Shown: positions 52,709-63,341, counted from the stretch's first letter. The stretch: 64,000 nucleotides of DNA from Sphingomonas naasensis (GCF_004792695.1 NZ_SRXU01000002.1:186001-250000); one strand, 5' to 3'. The notes: generated by a model not told the origin, from the sequence alone. Program-made: numbers and translations.

Positions 52709-55469
52709 TGGTCTGGGCGCCGCGGCGATATTCGAGCACAAGCCTGTCGCCCGACTGCCATGCGGCGACGAGCGGGTCCGCGGCCTCGGCGACGATCTCG
52801 CGCGGCAGATTGGCATTGCCGGCGAGGTCGAACGCGACGATCCGGCGGTGCGGCGCGCCGGCGTCGGTGACAAAATAGAAGGTCGCGCCGCGCGCTCCCG
52901 CGAAGCGCCAGCGATCCACATTGGTCGCTACCGGCTGCCATGGGCCGGGCTTGTCCACGGTCGCGTCGATGATCGTCACCGAATCGCCCGCCTCGGCGGG
53001 AAGGCTCGACGTCACCACCAGCCAGTGGCCGTCCTCGGTGAGCGCGGCGCGGTGCGTCGTCCGCGCGCGATCGCTGAAATAGACGGGGTCATCGGCATCC
53101 TGCTCAGCGCCGATGCGATGGCGGTAGAGCGCGTGGTGGACGCCGAATTCCTTGAGAAACGGATCGGTCGGCGGCTCGCCATAGCCCGAATAGAACAGCG
53201 CCCGCCCGTCGGGTGTCCATTGCAGCCGCGAATCCTTCACCCAGCGCAGCCGATCGGCCAGCAGTCCCGCATCGGCATCGAGCACGCTGACGGTCTGAAA
53301 GCCGTCGGCGCCGGCGATCCCCAGCGCCACCCGGCGCCCGTCGCGCGATACCGCCCAATCGGCGAGCGTTCCGCCGGTGCCGGCGAGCGGCGCCAGATCG
53401 GTCTCGCCCGCAGCACCTCGCCAGTTGCGCGCGAGCAGTTGCGGCGCGCCGTCCGGGCCGGTGGCGGTGCGGAATTGCGCGACGGGCGGCGGCGCGAACG
53501 GCCAGGGTGCGCGCGGAGCCGCTGCGCTGGCGGGAGCCGATGGCGCGGGCGCCGCGGATGCCTCTGCGGCAGCGGCTGGTGTTGCCGCGAACGCCCGCGC
53601 CTCGTCTAGCTCGAGCCGCAGATAGTCATAGGCCACGCCGGCATTGAGCGGTCCGGCGGGTACCGTCACGACCAGTTCGTTGTCGCCGCGCCAGAGCAGC
53701 GCGCCGTCGAAGGCCAGCTCGACTTCGTACCATTTGCCGTAGATCTGGTGCCGGGTGATCGCGCCTTCGGGGCGGCCGAGCTTGAGCGCCCCCACCGCCT
53801 GGCCGTTGACGGATATGTCGAGCGACGGCGCCCCGGTCGCGGTGATCGCCACACGCAGCGTCGCCGTTCCCTTCCCCGCCGCCTTCATCGGAAACAGGAT
53901 GCGATAGGGCGTCGCCGCGCCGTTGCCGAGGATGCCGCGGAACGGTGAGACCTCGGCCTTTTGCCCTTTCGGGTCCGGCGCCTGGATGAAGAACCAGTCC
54001 TTGCCGGGCGTCGAGTTGCCGATGCGATAGGCGGTGCCGTTCGCAAAGCTCCCGGCATAGCGCAGCTGCACGCCGGGATCGAAATAGCGATCGGCACCGG
54101 CGAATTCGGCGGCGCTGCGATCGGCGACCCCGACTTCCCAGAGCGGACGCCCCTTGCGGATCGGCGCCCAGGCGAGCGCGCCCAGATCGACCGGGCGCCC
54201 TCCCTCGGGCACCACGACATCCGCCTTGGCGAACGCGCCGAGCACGCCCTCGGCATAGGCATAGAGCGTGTAGCTGCCCGGCACGACGTCGGCGATCCTG
54301 AAGCTGCCGTCCGGCGCGACCTGCTTCGACCAGAACTGATAATGCTTGCCGTCGGTGTCCCAGCCGATGTCGCGCGGGCCCAGATAAGTCTGCGCCGGAT
54401 AGGTCGGCTTCGCCAAACCCACGGTCAGTGTGCCGGGGAAGCGATTGCGGAGCACCGGATCCTTGAGCGACAGGCGACCGCGGACTTCGCTGCGTTCGTT
54501 CGCGTGGCGATAGCCGCCGCCGACCACCCAGCCATAGGGCCATTTGGCGTCCTCGCGCGCGAGCTGCGCCCGGGCATCGGCGAGCATCGCCTCCGACGTC
54601 GCGCCCTCATTCACGTAGAAGAAGATCGGACCGATCACCTTGGTCCAGTCCTCACCCTTGGCGAAGTCGACATTGGCGCCGCCATAATGGCTCGACTTCC
54701 AGTAATTGAGCACGGTGGGCTCGGTGCCGTGCGCGAGGAATTCGGCCTTGGTCGGCCCGCCGCTCAGATACTCGGCCGAAGGGTTCATCATGAACCAGCC
54801 GAGCTTCTTCTCGGGACTGGTCCAGCCGAACACCCGCTCCTCCCACTGGAGCGCCGTGTAGACATATTTGTCGATGCCTTCGCCAAGCAGTGGGTATTTG
54901 CCGCTGCGCGCCCCGTCGACATGGATATTGGTGAAGAACTTCTCGAGCTTCACCGCGTAGCGCGCCTCCGCCATGAAGCCGGCGTCGTATTCGGGCCGGT
55001 GGTGGAGGATCGAATAGGTGTAGATGCCGCGCTCGCCGCGGCCGAGCGCGTAGCGGATGTCGATGTCGAGCTGCACGTCGCCGTCGGGCGCGGTGCCCGG
55101 GCCGTGCCCCATCTTGATCCCGCCCGATATTCCCTTGACCGAGACTTCACCGCGCGCGCCGCCATTGGCGGAGGGGTCGATCGAAACCCGCGCGATCGTC
55201 TCCTTGCCGCCGGTGGTGTCGTGCGACCAATAGCCGCCCGAATGGCCGCCCGAATCCTTCTCGACCGTTTCGGTGCCCTTGTAGGTCATCGACAGCAGGT
55301 CACCGGTTCGCTTCGAGACCATCGCCGTGACGATGCCGTTGGACAGCGTATAGGCCTCGCGCGTCTCGGTGACGGTGACCGGTCGGTCCGCCTGCGCCGC
55401 GGCGGGAAGCGCGACGAGCAACGCGGCCATTGCCGCGAACCATCGCAACCAGCTTTTCGGGTTTCGCAT
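52680..55469 (-). CDS. PL4 rhamnogalacturonan lyase with C-terminal beta-propeller
   Basis: 929 residues from ATG 55469 (GAGGGGG upstream); signal peptide RWFAAMAALLVALPAAAQA. Residues about 25-330 are the PL4 catalytic beta-sandwich (TETREAYTLSNGIVTAMVSK, GYWSHDTTGG, YAVKLEKFFTNIHVDGAR). An FnIII-like domain follows (VRGRLSLKDP), then a carbohydrate-binding jelly-roll (LWEVGVADRSAAEFAGADRY, YGKWYEVELAF). After a Pro/Ala linker (about 610-640) come about 290 residues of WD/TolB-like propeller strands (VSRDGRRVALGI, LQWTPDGRALFYSG). PL4 enzymes normally end at the jelly-roll, so this tail is an added module. It is the third gene of its operon. Confidence 0.86.
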   Translation of the reverse strand: MRNPKSWLRWFAAMAALLVALPAAAQADRPVTVTETREAYTLSNGIVTAMVSKRTGDLLSMTYKGTETVEKDSGGHSGGYWSHDTTGGKETIARVSIDPSANGGARGEVSVKGISGGIKMGHGPGTAPDGDVQLDIDIRYALGRGERGIYTYSILHHRPEYDAGFMAEARYAVKLEKFFTNIHVDGARSGKYPLLGEGIDKYVYTALQWEERVFGWTSPEKKLGWFMMNPSAEYLSGGPTKAEFLAHGTEPTVLNYWKSSHYGGANVDFAKGEDWTKVIGPIFFYVNEGATSEAMLADARAQLAREDAKWPYGWVVGGGYRHANERSEVRGRLSLKDPVLRNRFPGTLTVGLAKPTYPAQTYLGPRDIGWDTDGKHYQFWSKQVAPDGSFRIADVVPGSYTLYAYAEGVLGAFAKADVVVPEGGRPVDLGALAWAPIRKGRPLWEVGVADRSAAEFAGADRYFDPGVQLRYAGSFANGTAYRIGNSTPGKDWFFIQAPDPKGQKAEVSPFRGILGNGAATPYRILFPMKAAGKGTATLRVAITATGAPSLDISVNGQAVGALKLGRPEGAITRHQIYGKWYEVELAFDGALLWRGDNELVVTVPAGPLNAGVAYDYLRLELDEARAFAATPAAAAEASAAPAPSAPASAAAPRAPWPFAPPPVAQFRTATGPDGAPQLLARNWRGAAGETDLAPLAGTGGTLADWAVSRDGRRVALGIAGADGFQTVSVLDADAGLLADRLRWVKDSRLQWTPDGRALFYSGYGEPPTDPFLKEFGVHHALYRHRIGAEQDADDPVYFSDRARTTHRAALTEDGHWLVVTSSLPAEAGDSVTIIDATVDKPGPWQPVATNVDRWRFAGARGATFYFVTDAGAPHRRIVAFDLAGNANLPREIVAEAADPLVAAWQSGDRLVLEYRRGAQTIRREVPLAS

Positions 55470-55470
55470 C

Positions 55471-56478
55471 TTACCCCCTCGCATTTGCGCCGGGCGCGGC
55501 AAAACCACTGCGCGCCAGCCATTGGATGAACAGTTCCGGCCAGGCGGAGACGGGCGTGCCGGGTTTGAACCCCTGCCCCATGTCGTGGCCGCCGCCGTCG
55601 AAGATATGGAGTTCGGCCGCGACGCCCACCGCCCGCAGCGCGGAGAACATCAGGATGCTGTTCTGCGGCGAGACCACGCGATCACTCGCCGAATGGGCGA
55701 GGAAGCAGGGCGGAGTCCGCGGCGTCACGCGCAGCTCGGCCGAATGCGACGCGGCCTGATCGGCGGAAGGCATCGCGCCGAACAACGCCTTGGTCGAAGC
55801 GCCGTGGCGATGGGGCTCGGTCATGGTGATCACCGGGCAGGCGAGCAGCGCGAAATCGGGCCGCGCCGATACCGAAGCGAGTGCATTTGAGGGCGGCTGC
55901 AGGTCATCCGCGAATCGCGTCGCGGCAGAGGCCGCGATATGTCCGCCGGCGGAGAACCCCGCGACGCCGATGCGCGCGGGATCCACCCCGAACGCCGCGG
56001 CACGCGCGCGCACCAGACGGATCGCCTGCTGCACGTCCTGGAGCGAAGCATCGGGGCCCGCGCGCCAACCGCCACCTGGCAGGCGATAGAGCAGGTCGAA
56101 CACCCAATAGCCGCGATCCGCCAACCAGTTCGGCGGCCCCGGGCTGCGCCCGACGAGGACATAGCCGCCGCCGGCGCAAGTGATGATCCCCGCGCCATTC
56201 GGCCTGGCGGGGCGATAGGGCGTTATCACCGGCCGGGTCACGTTGACGACAGGATGATAGCGCGCCGGCAATTTGGGATCGATCGGCATCGGCGGCCGGA
56301 CGCGCTCGGCCAGTATGTCATCCGGCCAGAGCGGTATATCGAGCTCCGCGGCCGGCGCCGCCCTGGCGGCCGCCGGAAGCGTCGCCGCGGCCGCGCCGCC
56401 AGCCAACACTCCCCGCCGGCTCAACCGTGCGGCATCTACAGTCACCATATCCGGTATTCCTGCCAACTCGTTCCACAT
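55471..56478 (-). CDS. Alpha/beta hydrolase esterase (BD-FAE-like), Tat-exported
   Basis: About 335 residues from ATG 56478 (AGGGG upstream). A twin-arginine signal is present (LSRRGVLAGGAAAATLPAAARA). Hydrolase motifs: oxyanion CAGGGYVLVG, nucleophile Ser in GVAGFSAGGHIAAS, acid/His region LAHSASDRVVSP and FDGGGHDMGQGF. It lies one base from the PL4 gene and eleven from the CE12 gene, so one operon. Removal of acetyl or other esters from pectic oligosaccharides is the likely role. Confidence 0.86.
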   Translation of the reverse strand: MWNELAGIPDMVTVDAARLSRRGVLAGGAAAATLPAAARAAPAAELDIPLWPDDILAERVRPPMPIDPKLPARYHPVVNVTRPVITPYRPARPNGAGIITCAGGGYVLVGRSPGPPNWLADRGYWVFDLLYRLPGGGWRAGPDASLQDVQQAIRLVRARAAAFGVDPARIGVAGFSAGGHIAASAATRFADDLQPPSNALASVSARPDFALLACPVITMTEPHRHGASTKALFGAMPSADQAASHSAELRVTPRTPPCFLAHSASDRVVSPQNSILMFSALRAVGVAAELHIFDGGGHDMGQGFKPGTPVSAWPELFIQWLARSGFAAPGANARG

Positions 56479-56489
56479 GATGAAACCCC

Positions 56490-57344
56490 TCAATGGCAGC
56501 CGCGGCGGCCGAGCGGCGTCGCGCGGACCAGATCCGGATGGCCAGCCTCGACGTTGCGCCAGTGCGGGAGCCGGAGCCGTCTATAGGCAGTGGCGACGAG
56601 GTTGGCGGCGCCGCGCGCACCCAGTTCGCGCAGATGGGTGTCGTCCTTGAGCCCCTTGGGATAGGCCGCAAAACCTTCTTCCGGGGCGATGTTCATGTAC
56701 CATGCCTTGGCTGCCTCGGCGCCCGCGGCATCGATCCAGCGGCGGCTGAGCGCCTCGAGGTCGATCACCTTGACGCGCTCGCGCCTGCCGATGTCGCGGA
56801 CCACAGCCGAATAGGCCGAAAAGCCCGCCTTGGCCTTGCCGTCGGGCTGGAACATGCGCTGCGCGATCGGGGTGATCAGCACCGGCGTTGCCCCCACGCG
56901 GCGCGCGTCCGCTACGAACCCGAGCAGATTGGCGCGGTATTCGGTCTCGGCGGGCGCGTAACGCGTTGGAATTCCCTGATTAGCATCATTGTGCGCGAAC
57001 TGGATCAGAACGACGTCATCCTTGCGCAGATCGCGCAACAGCCGCTGCCAGCGCCCCTCGTTGCGATAGCTCTTGGTGCTGCGCCCGCCGATCGCGCGGT
57101 TCTCGACGGCGAGCCCCGGCCGGAGCGCGCAGCCCAGCATCTGCCCCCAGCCGGTCATTGGATAGGCACGCTCGCCATAGCTTTGCGCAGTCGAATCGCT
57201 GGCGATGAAGATCAGCGGCTCTGCCCCGCGCACCATTGGCGGCGGCGCCGGCATGGCCAGCGGCGCAGGCGCGATCGCCGGTGGGGGCGCTGGAATCTCC
57301 TGCGCGCCCAGCAACAGCGAAGACAGGATGATCGCGGCTTTCAT
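56490..57344 (-). CDS. CE12 rhamnogalacturonan acetylesterase (SGNH hydrolase)
   Basis: 284 residues from ATG 57344. Short signal region (AAIILSSLLLGAQ) and Pro-rich linker. CE12/SGNH blocks are complete: block I IFIASDSTAQSYG with nucleophile Ser, GWGQML, block II NRAIGGRSTKSYRNEGRW, block III IQFAHNDANQG, and block V KDDTHLRELGA with the Asp-x-x-His pair. It removes acetyl groups from rhamnogalacturonan, aiding the PL4 lyase in the same operon. First gene of the minus-strand operon ending at 52680. Confidence 0.9.
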   Translation of the reverse strand: MKAAIILSSLLLGAQEIPAPPPAIAPAPLAMPAPPPMVRGAEPLIFIASDSTAQSYGERAYPMTGWGQMLGCALRPGLAVENRAIGGRSTKSYRNEGRWQRLLRDLRKDDVVLIQFAHNDANQGIPTRYAPAETEYRANLLGFVADARRVGATPVLITPIAQRMFQPDGKAKAGFSAYSAVVRDIGRRERVKVIDLEALSRRWIDAAGAEAAKAWYMNIAPEEGFAAYPKGLKDDTHLRELGARGAANLVATAYRRLRLPHWRNVEAGHPDLVRATPLGRRGCH

Positions 57345-57398
57345 CGACAGCTCTCCCCTCGCACCGAAGCCACCGACGCCGGCGCCCAATCTCTCATA

Positions 57399-57425
57399 TT
57401 GTGGGAATATATATCATATTCACAA
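57399..57425. promoter_or_regulatory. AT-rich dyad between the CE12 operon and the TonB receptor
   Basis: TTGTG (57399-57403) and CACAA (57421-57425) flank an AT-only core in otherwise GC-rich DNA between divergent genes. A second small palindrome CCGT-AAA-ACGG lies at 57481-57491. Candidate operator/promoter area for both units. Confidence 0.45.
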
Positions 57426-57520
57426 AAGTGATTGTCAAATCTCTTTTGCTGTGCGAGCAAGCATCGACAGTCTGAATAGACCGTAAAACGGCTATATCGG
57501 CGGTGATGGGGAGAGGAAGA

Positions 57521-60500
57521 ATGATCGCAACTGCGGGCGCACCAACGCGCCTTCTCGTGTCGTGCAGCGCGTTCGGGCTGATGATCGCGGCCCAGACGAA
57601 CGCCCAGGCGCAGACCACCGCTACGGCGCAGACCCAGACGCTCGAACCCGGCACCCCCGCGACGACAGCCGACGATCACGCCAACGACCTGATCGTCGTC
57701 ACCGGCACCCGCGCCAGCCTGCAGGGTGCGATCGAACGCAAGAAGAATTCAGGCACGACGGTGGACTCGATCGTCGCGGAGGACATCGCCAGCTTTCCCG
57801 ACAAGAATGTCGGCGAGGCGCTCAGCCGCGTCACCGGAGTGCAGCTGAGCCGCGATTTCGGCGAGGGCGTCGCGGTCTCGATCCGCGGGGTCGAGCCCGA
57901 TCTCAACCGTGTCGAGATCAACGGCGTCACGACGCTGGGACAGGGCGGCACCGGCCAGCGCGGCGCCGATTTCCGCGAGCTCGCCTCCGAGCTGGTCAAG
58001 TCGATCGACGTCTACAAGGGCGTGACCGCCGACCTGACCGAAGGCGGTATCGGCGGCACGGTCAGCATCCAGACGCGACGACCGCTCGACCTGCGCAAAC
58101 CCTTCGCGGCATTCACGGCCTCCGCGCAATATCACGACACCAGCGACACGCTCCGCCCGCGCGGCAATCTGACGATCGGCACCAACAAGCTGCTGGGCGG
58201 CAAGCTCGGCGTCATCGTCAATCTCACCTACGACAACAGCGTCACGCGCAACGACTATCTGCGCAACACCGCCTGGGCGCGGATCGGCGATCTCAACGGC
58301 GACAACAAGAAGATCACCTCACGCCCCGCGTTCGATGCGATCACCACGCTGGCGGGCTGCGCAGCGGTTCCGGTGAGCGCGCCGATCGGCGAGAGCCGCG
58401 CCGACTGCCAGCAGCAATTCTACGAGTTCGTCCCCGCGATCCCGCGCTACGGCCTGTGGATCCGCGACGACGAACGCATCTCGGGCGTGGCGACGGTCCA
58501 GTATCAGCTCACCGACCGGCTCGACATCTATGCCGAGTATCAGCGCAACCGCCGCAACAACCATTTGACCGACTATAACTACCAGTTCACGACGAGTTCG
58601 CTCGACCGGATCGACCGCAGCAACAATTGCGCGAGCTGCACCTTCGACGACGACGGCAATCTGATCGGCTTCTTCACCGCGCCCACCGCCACCACCAACC
58701 AGGCGGGTGCGGCCGGGATCTTCCGCACCGAGAAGCGCGACTTCAGCTACGTTCTCGACTCGGATTATCGCACGCTCGGCTTCAACTGGGTCGGGGAGCG
58801 CTTCCAGCTGCGCGGGTTCGGGGTGAAGTCGAAGGGCACCACGACGAGCTACAACAAGAGCCTGCTGGCGCTGGCGACGATCCCGCGCATCCGCATCGAC
58901 CTCGATCCCGGGACCGGGGCGCCGAGCTTCACCTTCCCGACGGGCGTGAATCCAGCCGATCCGGCAACCTATCAGGGCCCGCTGACTCCGCAGAACGGCA
59001 CGGGCGCCTGCCCGACCAGCCGGATCGTCAATTGCAGCACGCCGCTGCTCGGCGCCTTCCAGTGGCGCCCCGAGCAAGTCGACGTGACCGAGGACCAGTA
59101 CAAACTCGACGCCGACTGGGAGACCGGGCTGCCCTTCCTCAAGAGCATCGAGTTCGGCGGGCAATACCGGACATCGACCTCGATCCGTTTTGCCCAGGGC
59201 GCGAACTTCTTCAACTCGGACGGGACGTTCGTCCCCACGCCATACGTCACTTCGACGGTGGCGCTGGGCGCGGCGAACAGCCAGCTTCCCTTCCCGTCTT
59301 CGGCGACCAACCCGGCGCAGGGCACCGTGCAGACCTTTACCGCCGCAAAATGGGCGCAGCTCCTCTCGACCTCGACCGAGCTGACGCCGAACATCTTCTT
59401 CAACACCGGCGATCGCGCCGGGCTTCCAGACAACTGGCTCTCGCCCAATTTCACGCGGTTGGGCGACTATTTCGACACCCAGTATCTCAACCAGGATCGC
59501 GTCCGCATGGCCAATGGCGTCGCCCAGACGCCCGCGCACGACATCCGCGAGGACATCTATGCCGGCTATCTCAAGGGCAATTTCCGGACGTCGCTGCTCG
59601 GCATGCCGTTCAGCGGCAATCTCGGCGTGCGCTGGGTCCAGACCCGCGACACCTCGACCGGCTCGAACGTACGGCGCGAGCGGCGGCCGAGCGCGGCCGA
59701 TCCGACGATTACCGAGACGGTCACCGTATCGATCGACACGATCTCGCTCAGGAACCGCTACACCGACGTGCTGCCGAGCTTCAACGCCGCGCTCGAGCTG
59801 GTGCCGGACAAGCTGATGCTGCGCGTCGGTGCGGCCAAAGTGATGGCGCGGCCCAAGCCGACGCTGCTGGCGCCCAACATCAACTGCCTGTTCGATCTTA
59901 CCAGCGGCGGGCTCTCGGACAGTCTCAACGATACCTGCACCGCGGGCAATCCGGCGCTCAAGCCCTATCGCGCCAACCAGTATGACCTCAATGTCGGCTG
60001 GTATCCGAACCGCGACACGCTGGTCAGCGCGGCGTTCTTCTACAAGGACATCAAGAGCTTCATCGTCGAGAATTCGCGCACCTTCAACGTCGACCTGTTC
60101 GGCGACGGCGAGCTGTTCGACCTGGTGCAACCGATCAACGCCGCGGGCGCGAAGATCCGCGGTGTCGAGCTGTCCGCCCAGACCGCCTTCACCTTCCTGC
60201 CCGCGCCTTTCGACGGGCTCGGCAGCCAGGTGAACTACACCTATTCCTCGGCCTCCAACACGGGGCTCACAAATGCGCTCACGCTCGAGGCGCTGCCCTA
60301 TCCGGGGCTTTCCAATCACAATTACTCGTTGATCGGCTATTACGACAAAGGCGCGCTCAACGCCCGTGTCGCCTATACGTGGCGCTCGGAATATCTTGTC
60401 GCGGTCGCCGACGCTTCGGGGAATCCCCTGTTCCGCAAGGCCTCGGGATATCTCGACGCCAAGATCACGCTGCGCTTCCTCAACGATCGACTGCAATTCT

Positions 60501-60619
60501 TCGTCGAGGGCAAGAACCTCACCGGCACTACCGAGACCGCCTATGCCGGGGGCATCCGCTCGACCGATATCAGCTATCCGGGCAAGCGCTTCTTCTGGGG
60601 GATTTCCGCACGATATTGA
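57521..60619 (+). CDS. TonB-dependent receptor for pectic oligosaccharides
   Basis: About 1032 residues from ATG 57521 (GAGAGGAAGA upstream). Signal peptide region LVSCSAFGLMIAAQTNAQAQ. Plug: NDLIVVTGTRASLQGAIERK, FPDKNVGEALSRVTGVQLSR, VSIRGVEPDLNRVEINGVT, EGGIGGTVSIQTRRP. The barrel ends with GKRFFWGISARY. The plug start (RASLQ-A---K) is the type common among sphingomonad and Caulobacter carbohydrate receptors. It is divergent from the CE12-PL4 operon, so import of rhamnogalacturonan oligosaccharides is likely. Confidence 0.92.
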   Translation: MIATAGAPTRLLVSCSAFGLMIAAQTNAQAQTTATAQTQTLEPGTPATTADDHANDLIVVTGTRASLQGAIERKKNSGTTVDSIVAEDIASFPDKNVGEALSRVTGVQLSRDFGEGVAVSIRGVEPDLNRVEINGVTTLGQGGTGQRGADFRELASELVKSIDVYKGVTADLTEGGIGGTVSIQTRRPLDLRKPFAAFTASAQYHDTSDTLRPRGNLTIGTNKLLGGKLGVIVNLTYDNSVTRNDYLRNTAWARIGDLNGDNKKITSRPAFDAITTLAGCAAVPVSAPIGESRADCQQQFYEFVPAIPRYGLWIRDDERISGVATVQYQLTDRLDIYAEYQRNRRNNHLTDYNYQFTTSSLDRIDRSNNCASCTFDDDGNLIGFFTAPTATTNQAGAAGIFRTEKRDFSYVLDSDYRTLGFNWVGERFQLRGFGVKSKGTTTSYNKSLLALATIPRIRIDLDPGTGAPSFTFPTGVNPADPATYQGPLTPQNGTGACPTSRIVNCSTPLLGAFQWRPEQVDVTEDQYKLDADWETGLPFLKSIEFGGQYRTSTSIRFAQGANFFNSDGTFVPTPYVTSTVALGAANSQLPFPSSATNPAQGTVQTFTAAKWAQLLSTSTELTPNIFFNTGDRAGLPDNWLSPNFTRLGDYFDTQYLNQDRVRMANGVAQTPAHDIREDIYAGYLKGNFRTSLLGMPFSGNLGVRWVQTRDTSTGSNVRRERRPSAADPTITETVTVSIDTISLRNRYTDVLPSFNAALELVPDKLMLRVGAAKVMARPKPTLLAPNINCLFDLTSGGLSDSLNDTCTAGNPALKPYRANQYDLNVGWYPNRDTLVSAAFFYKDIKSFIVENSRTFNVDLFGDGELFDLVQPINAAGAKIRGVELSAQTAFTFLPAPFDGLGSQVNYTYSSASNTGLTNALTLEALPYPGLSNHNYSLIGYYDKGALNARVAYTWRSEYLVAVADASGNPLFRKASGYLDAKITLRFLNDRLQFFVEGKNLTGTTETAYAGGIRSTDISYPGKRFFWGISARY

Positions 60620-60623
60620 GCTT

Positions 60624-61598
60624 TCATGGCGTCCGGCGGGCCGCGAGAAAGCCATGACGGGCCGCGAAACGCTCGAAGATTTGCGGCCAGGCGGCGGCCT
60701 GCATCGTCTCCGGCAAGTGCAGGCCGAAGCCATGGCCACCATCCTCGAACAGATGCAGCGCGGCAGGCCCGCCGGCCGCGCGGATCGCCTCGAACATCGC
60801 GATGCTGTTGGCTGGCGGCACCTGTGTGTCGTCAGCGCCATGGGCAAGGAAGCTCGGCGGCATGTCCGGGCCGACGCGGGTCTCGACCGAGGCCGTACGC
60901 GCGGCCTCGACAGTCGCATCCGGTCCCAGCAGCGCGTCTCGCGACCCAACATGGGCGAAGGACTCGACCATGCTGATGACGGGATAGAGGAGCGCGGCAA
61001 GGTCGGGCCGCGCGGCAATCCGGTCAGTTGCGTCCATCGGCCTATAGAGTCGTTCACCGTGCCGCGTCGCGAGGCTGGCCGCCAAATGCCCCCCGGCCGA
61101 AAAGCCGAGCGCCGCGATCCTGGCAGGATCGATCGCATAGCGCCGGGCGTGCGCCCGGACGAGGCGCAGCGCGCGTTGCGCATCCGCGAGCGGCGCGGTC
61201 GCGCGCTCGGCCCACCCCTCTCCCGGCAAGCGATAGGCAAGGATGAAGACGGTCACGCCTAGCCCCGTCAACCAGCGCGCCGGCGCCTCGCCCTCCCGAT
61301 CCCAGGAGAGAAAGCGATATCCGCCGCCGGGGATCACGATCGCGGCGGCGCCGTTGGGATGTTCCGGGTGGCGGACCGCCAGCCAGGGGAGATCGATCCC
61401 GCTCAGCCAGCGAACCCGGACACCCACGGCGCTCGATTTCAGCTCGACCTTCGGCTTCGGCAATGCCTTCGGCGCCCCCGGCGGCAGGCCGGGCCACAAA
61501 AGGATCCGCTCTTCCGTCGCGCCCGCCGCGACCGCGCCCGCCGCGAGCGGCGAAGCAGCCAGTCCAGCCAACAGGGCGCGACGTGTCGGGTGGGTCAC
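60624..61598 (-). CDS. Alpha/beta hydrolase esterase, exported
   Basis: 324 residues with a Tat/Sec-like signal ([21 protein letters not shown]). Motifs: [16 protein letters not shown] (oxyanion), nucleophile Ser in [27 protein letters not shown] and [11 protein letters not shown]. It is paralogous to the esterase at 55471-56478. It overlaps kduI by ATGA and ends five bases from the convergent TonB receptor. Probably another pectic acetylesterase. Confidence 0.86.
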   Translation of the reverse strand: MTHPTRRALLAGLAASPLAAGAVAAGATEERILLWPGLPPGAPKALPKPKVELKSSAVGVRVRWLSGIDLPWLAVRHPEHPNGAAAIVIPGGGYRFLSWDREGEAPARWLTGLGVTVFILAYRLPGEGWAERATAPLADAQRALRLVRAHARRYAIDPARIAALGFSAGGHLAASLATRHGERLYRPMDATDRIAARPDLAALLYPVISMVESFAHVGSRDALLGPDATVEAARTASVETRVGPDMPPSFLAHGADDTQVPPANSIAMFEAIRAAGGPAALHLFEDGGHGFGLHLPETMQAAAWPQIFERFAARHGFLAARRTP

Positions 61599-62437
61599 AC
61601 GAGCTGGCAGATGTCGAGCAGGTTCATGTCCTCATAATCCTGGTTCTCGCCGGCCATCGCCCAGATAAAGGCATAGGCGCTCGTGCCCGCCCCCATATGG
61701 ATCGACCAGGGCGGGCTGATCACCGCTTCCTCGTTGCGCATCACCAAGTGCCGCGTAGCTTCGCCCTGTCCCATATAATGGAACACCCGATCCCGCTCCG
61801 CGTCGTTCAGATCGAAGTAGAAATAGATCTCGCTGCGCCGCTCGTGGATGTGCGGCGGCGTAGTATTCCACACGCTGCCCGGTTCCAGAATGGTCAGGCC
61901 CATGGCAAGCTGGGCACTGTCGCATATTCCGGGGAGGATGAACTGGTGAATGCGGCGTGCGCTCGACGCCTCGGCACTGCCTCTGACCATCGCCCTGGCA
62001 TCGGCGATGCCGAGCTTGCGGGTCTCGCAACGTCGATGCGCCGGCGTCGATGCGAGATAGAAACGCGCACCCTCGCCGGAAAAGAGAACCTCGCGCGCGC
62101 CCATGCCGACATAGAGACAGTCCTTCGGCGCCAGCACGAAGCGTTCGCCGTCGACGCTGACGATGCCCCCGACTGCCGAGACGTTGAATATGCCGAGCTC
62201 GCGCCGTTCGAGGAACGGTCGCCCCGCGACCGAGATCGGTTCGGTCTGGTCGGGCAGCGGCACGGGTGCTGTGTCTATTGCCAGCCCACCGATCACGAAG
62301 CGCTCGGCATGGGTATAGGCCAGCCGGCATTCGCCCGGGCCGAACAGCTCGGAAATCAGATAGCGGTCGCGCAACCCCTGGTTCGATACGCACTCCATCA
62401 TGTCCGGATGGGTGGCGTAATAAGTGCGTCTATACAT
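61595..62437 (-). CDS. kduI: 5-dehydro-4-deoxy-D-glucuronate isomerase
   Basis: 280 residues, normal length. KduI signatures: [20 protein letters not shown] at the N-terminus, [29 protein letters not shown], zinc-site [20 protein letters not shown], and [20 protein letters not shown] with [18 protein letters not shown]. It isomerises the 4-deoxy keto-uronate released by lyases and GH105 into 2,5-diketo-3-deoxygluconate in the cytoplasm. KduD is not in the window. Same operon as the ROK kinase and GH105. Confidence 0.97.
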   Translation of the reverse strand: MYRRTYYATHPDMMECVSNQGLRDRYLISELFGPGECRLAYTHAERFVIGGLAIDTAPVPLPDQTEPISVAGRPFLERRELGIFNVSAVGGIVSVDGERFVLAPKDCLYVGMGAREVLFSGEGARFYLASTPAHRRCETRKLGIADARAMVRGSAEASSARRIHQFILPGICDSAQLAMGLTILEPGSVWNTTPPHIHERRSEIYFYFDLNDAERDRVFHYMGQGEATRHLVMRNEEAVISPPWSIHMGAGTSAYAFIWAMAGENQDYEDMNLLDICQLV

Positions 62438-63341
62438 GGCGGGCCTCGAATCCAGATTGGTCCCACAGCTGCGCGGCGCCACGTACGCCGGAGGAATCGC
62501 CGAAGCGCGGCGCGCGGATCGTTCCCGACCATTCTGCGCAGAAGACATGGAGCCTGACCGCGGCGGGAAGCGGCGCGTAGATTTCATCGACATTGGACAT
62601 GCCGCCCCCGAGCACGATCGCATCCGGGTCGATCACATTGACCACGCCCGCCAGCGCGCGCGCCAGCCGCTCGACATAGCGATCGAGCGCGGCCAACGCG
62701 GCCGCCTCGCCCGAGCGGGCCGCCGCGACGATTGCCTCGGCGCTGGCCGCGCCGCCATGGTTCGCGCGATAGTCCCGGGCGAATCCGGTGCCCGAGACCC
62801 AGGTTTCGATACACCCGCGCCGTCCGCACCAGCATTCGGGGCCTTCGGTCTCATCGCGGTCGGGCGACGGCAGGGGATTGTGGCCCCATTCGCCCGCGGC
62901 GGCGCCCGGCAGCAACCGACCCTCGACGACCACGCCGCCTCCGCAGCCGGTGCCGAGGATCGCACCGAAAACGGTGCCTTCCCCTCGCTCCGCCTCGGAC
63001 AACGCGAAGCAATCTGCATCGTTCGCGACCTTCACCGGCCGGCCAAGCGCCGCGATGAGATCGCGTTCGAACGGCCGGCCGTTGAGGAAACGGGCATTGG
63101 CGTTGCGAACCTCGCCCGTGCGGCGCGAGACCGCGCCGGGGATGCCGATTCCGATCCGGTCGATACGCCCCAGCCGGGCGTCCAGACCGGCGGCGAGGCC
63201 GGTGATTGCCCGGATCGTGCCATCATAGTCGCGGGGGGTGGCAATGCGTTCGCGCGCGACGAACACGCCGTCGCTGTCGATGGCCGCGATCTCGATCTTC
63301 GTGCCGCCGAGGTCGATGCCGATCCGCATGGCCATGGTCAT
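62430..63341 (-). CDS. ROK-family sugar kinase (fructokinase-like)
   Basis: 303 residues. [17 protein letters not shown] is the phosphate-binding start; [11 protein letters not shown] carries the catalytic Asp; [18 protein letters not shown] follows; the zinc motif [15 protein letters not shown] is complete. The last suggests the Mak/fructokinase-type ROK group. It overlaps GH105 and kduI. It may phosphorylate a neutral sugar set free from pectin side chains, or act as a general hexokinase. Confidence 0.9.
   Translation of the reverse strand: MTMAMRIGIDLGGTKIEIAAIDSDGVFVARERIATPRDYDGTIRAITGLAAGLDARLGRIDRIGIGIPGAVSRRTGEVRNANARFLNGRPFERDLIAALGRPVKVANDADCFALSEAERGEGTVFGAILGTGCGGGVVVEGRLLPGAAAGEWGHNPLPSPDRDETEGPECWCGRRGCIETWVSGTGFARDYRANHGGAASAEAIVAAARSGEAAALAALDRYVERLARALAGVVNVIDPDAIVLGGGMSNVDEIYAPLPAAVRLHVFCAEWSGTIRAPRFGDSSGVRGAAQLWDQSGFEARHV

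Noticed and set aside
60624..60657. TCATGGC/GCCATGA inverted repeat after the TonB receptor as terminator
   Set aside because: Short stem with a 20-base loop, inside the coding end of the convergent gene and without a T-run.
58319..61240. 973-codon minus-strand open frame
   Set aside because: Antisense to the second TonB receptor, low-complexity translation, no domain.
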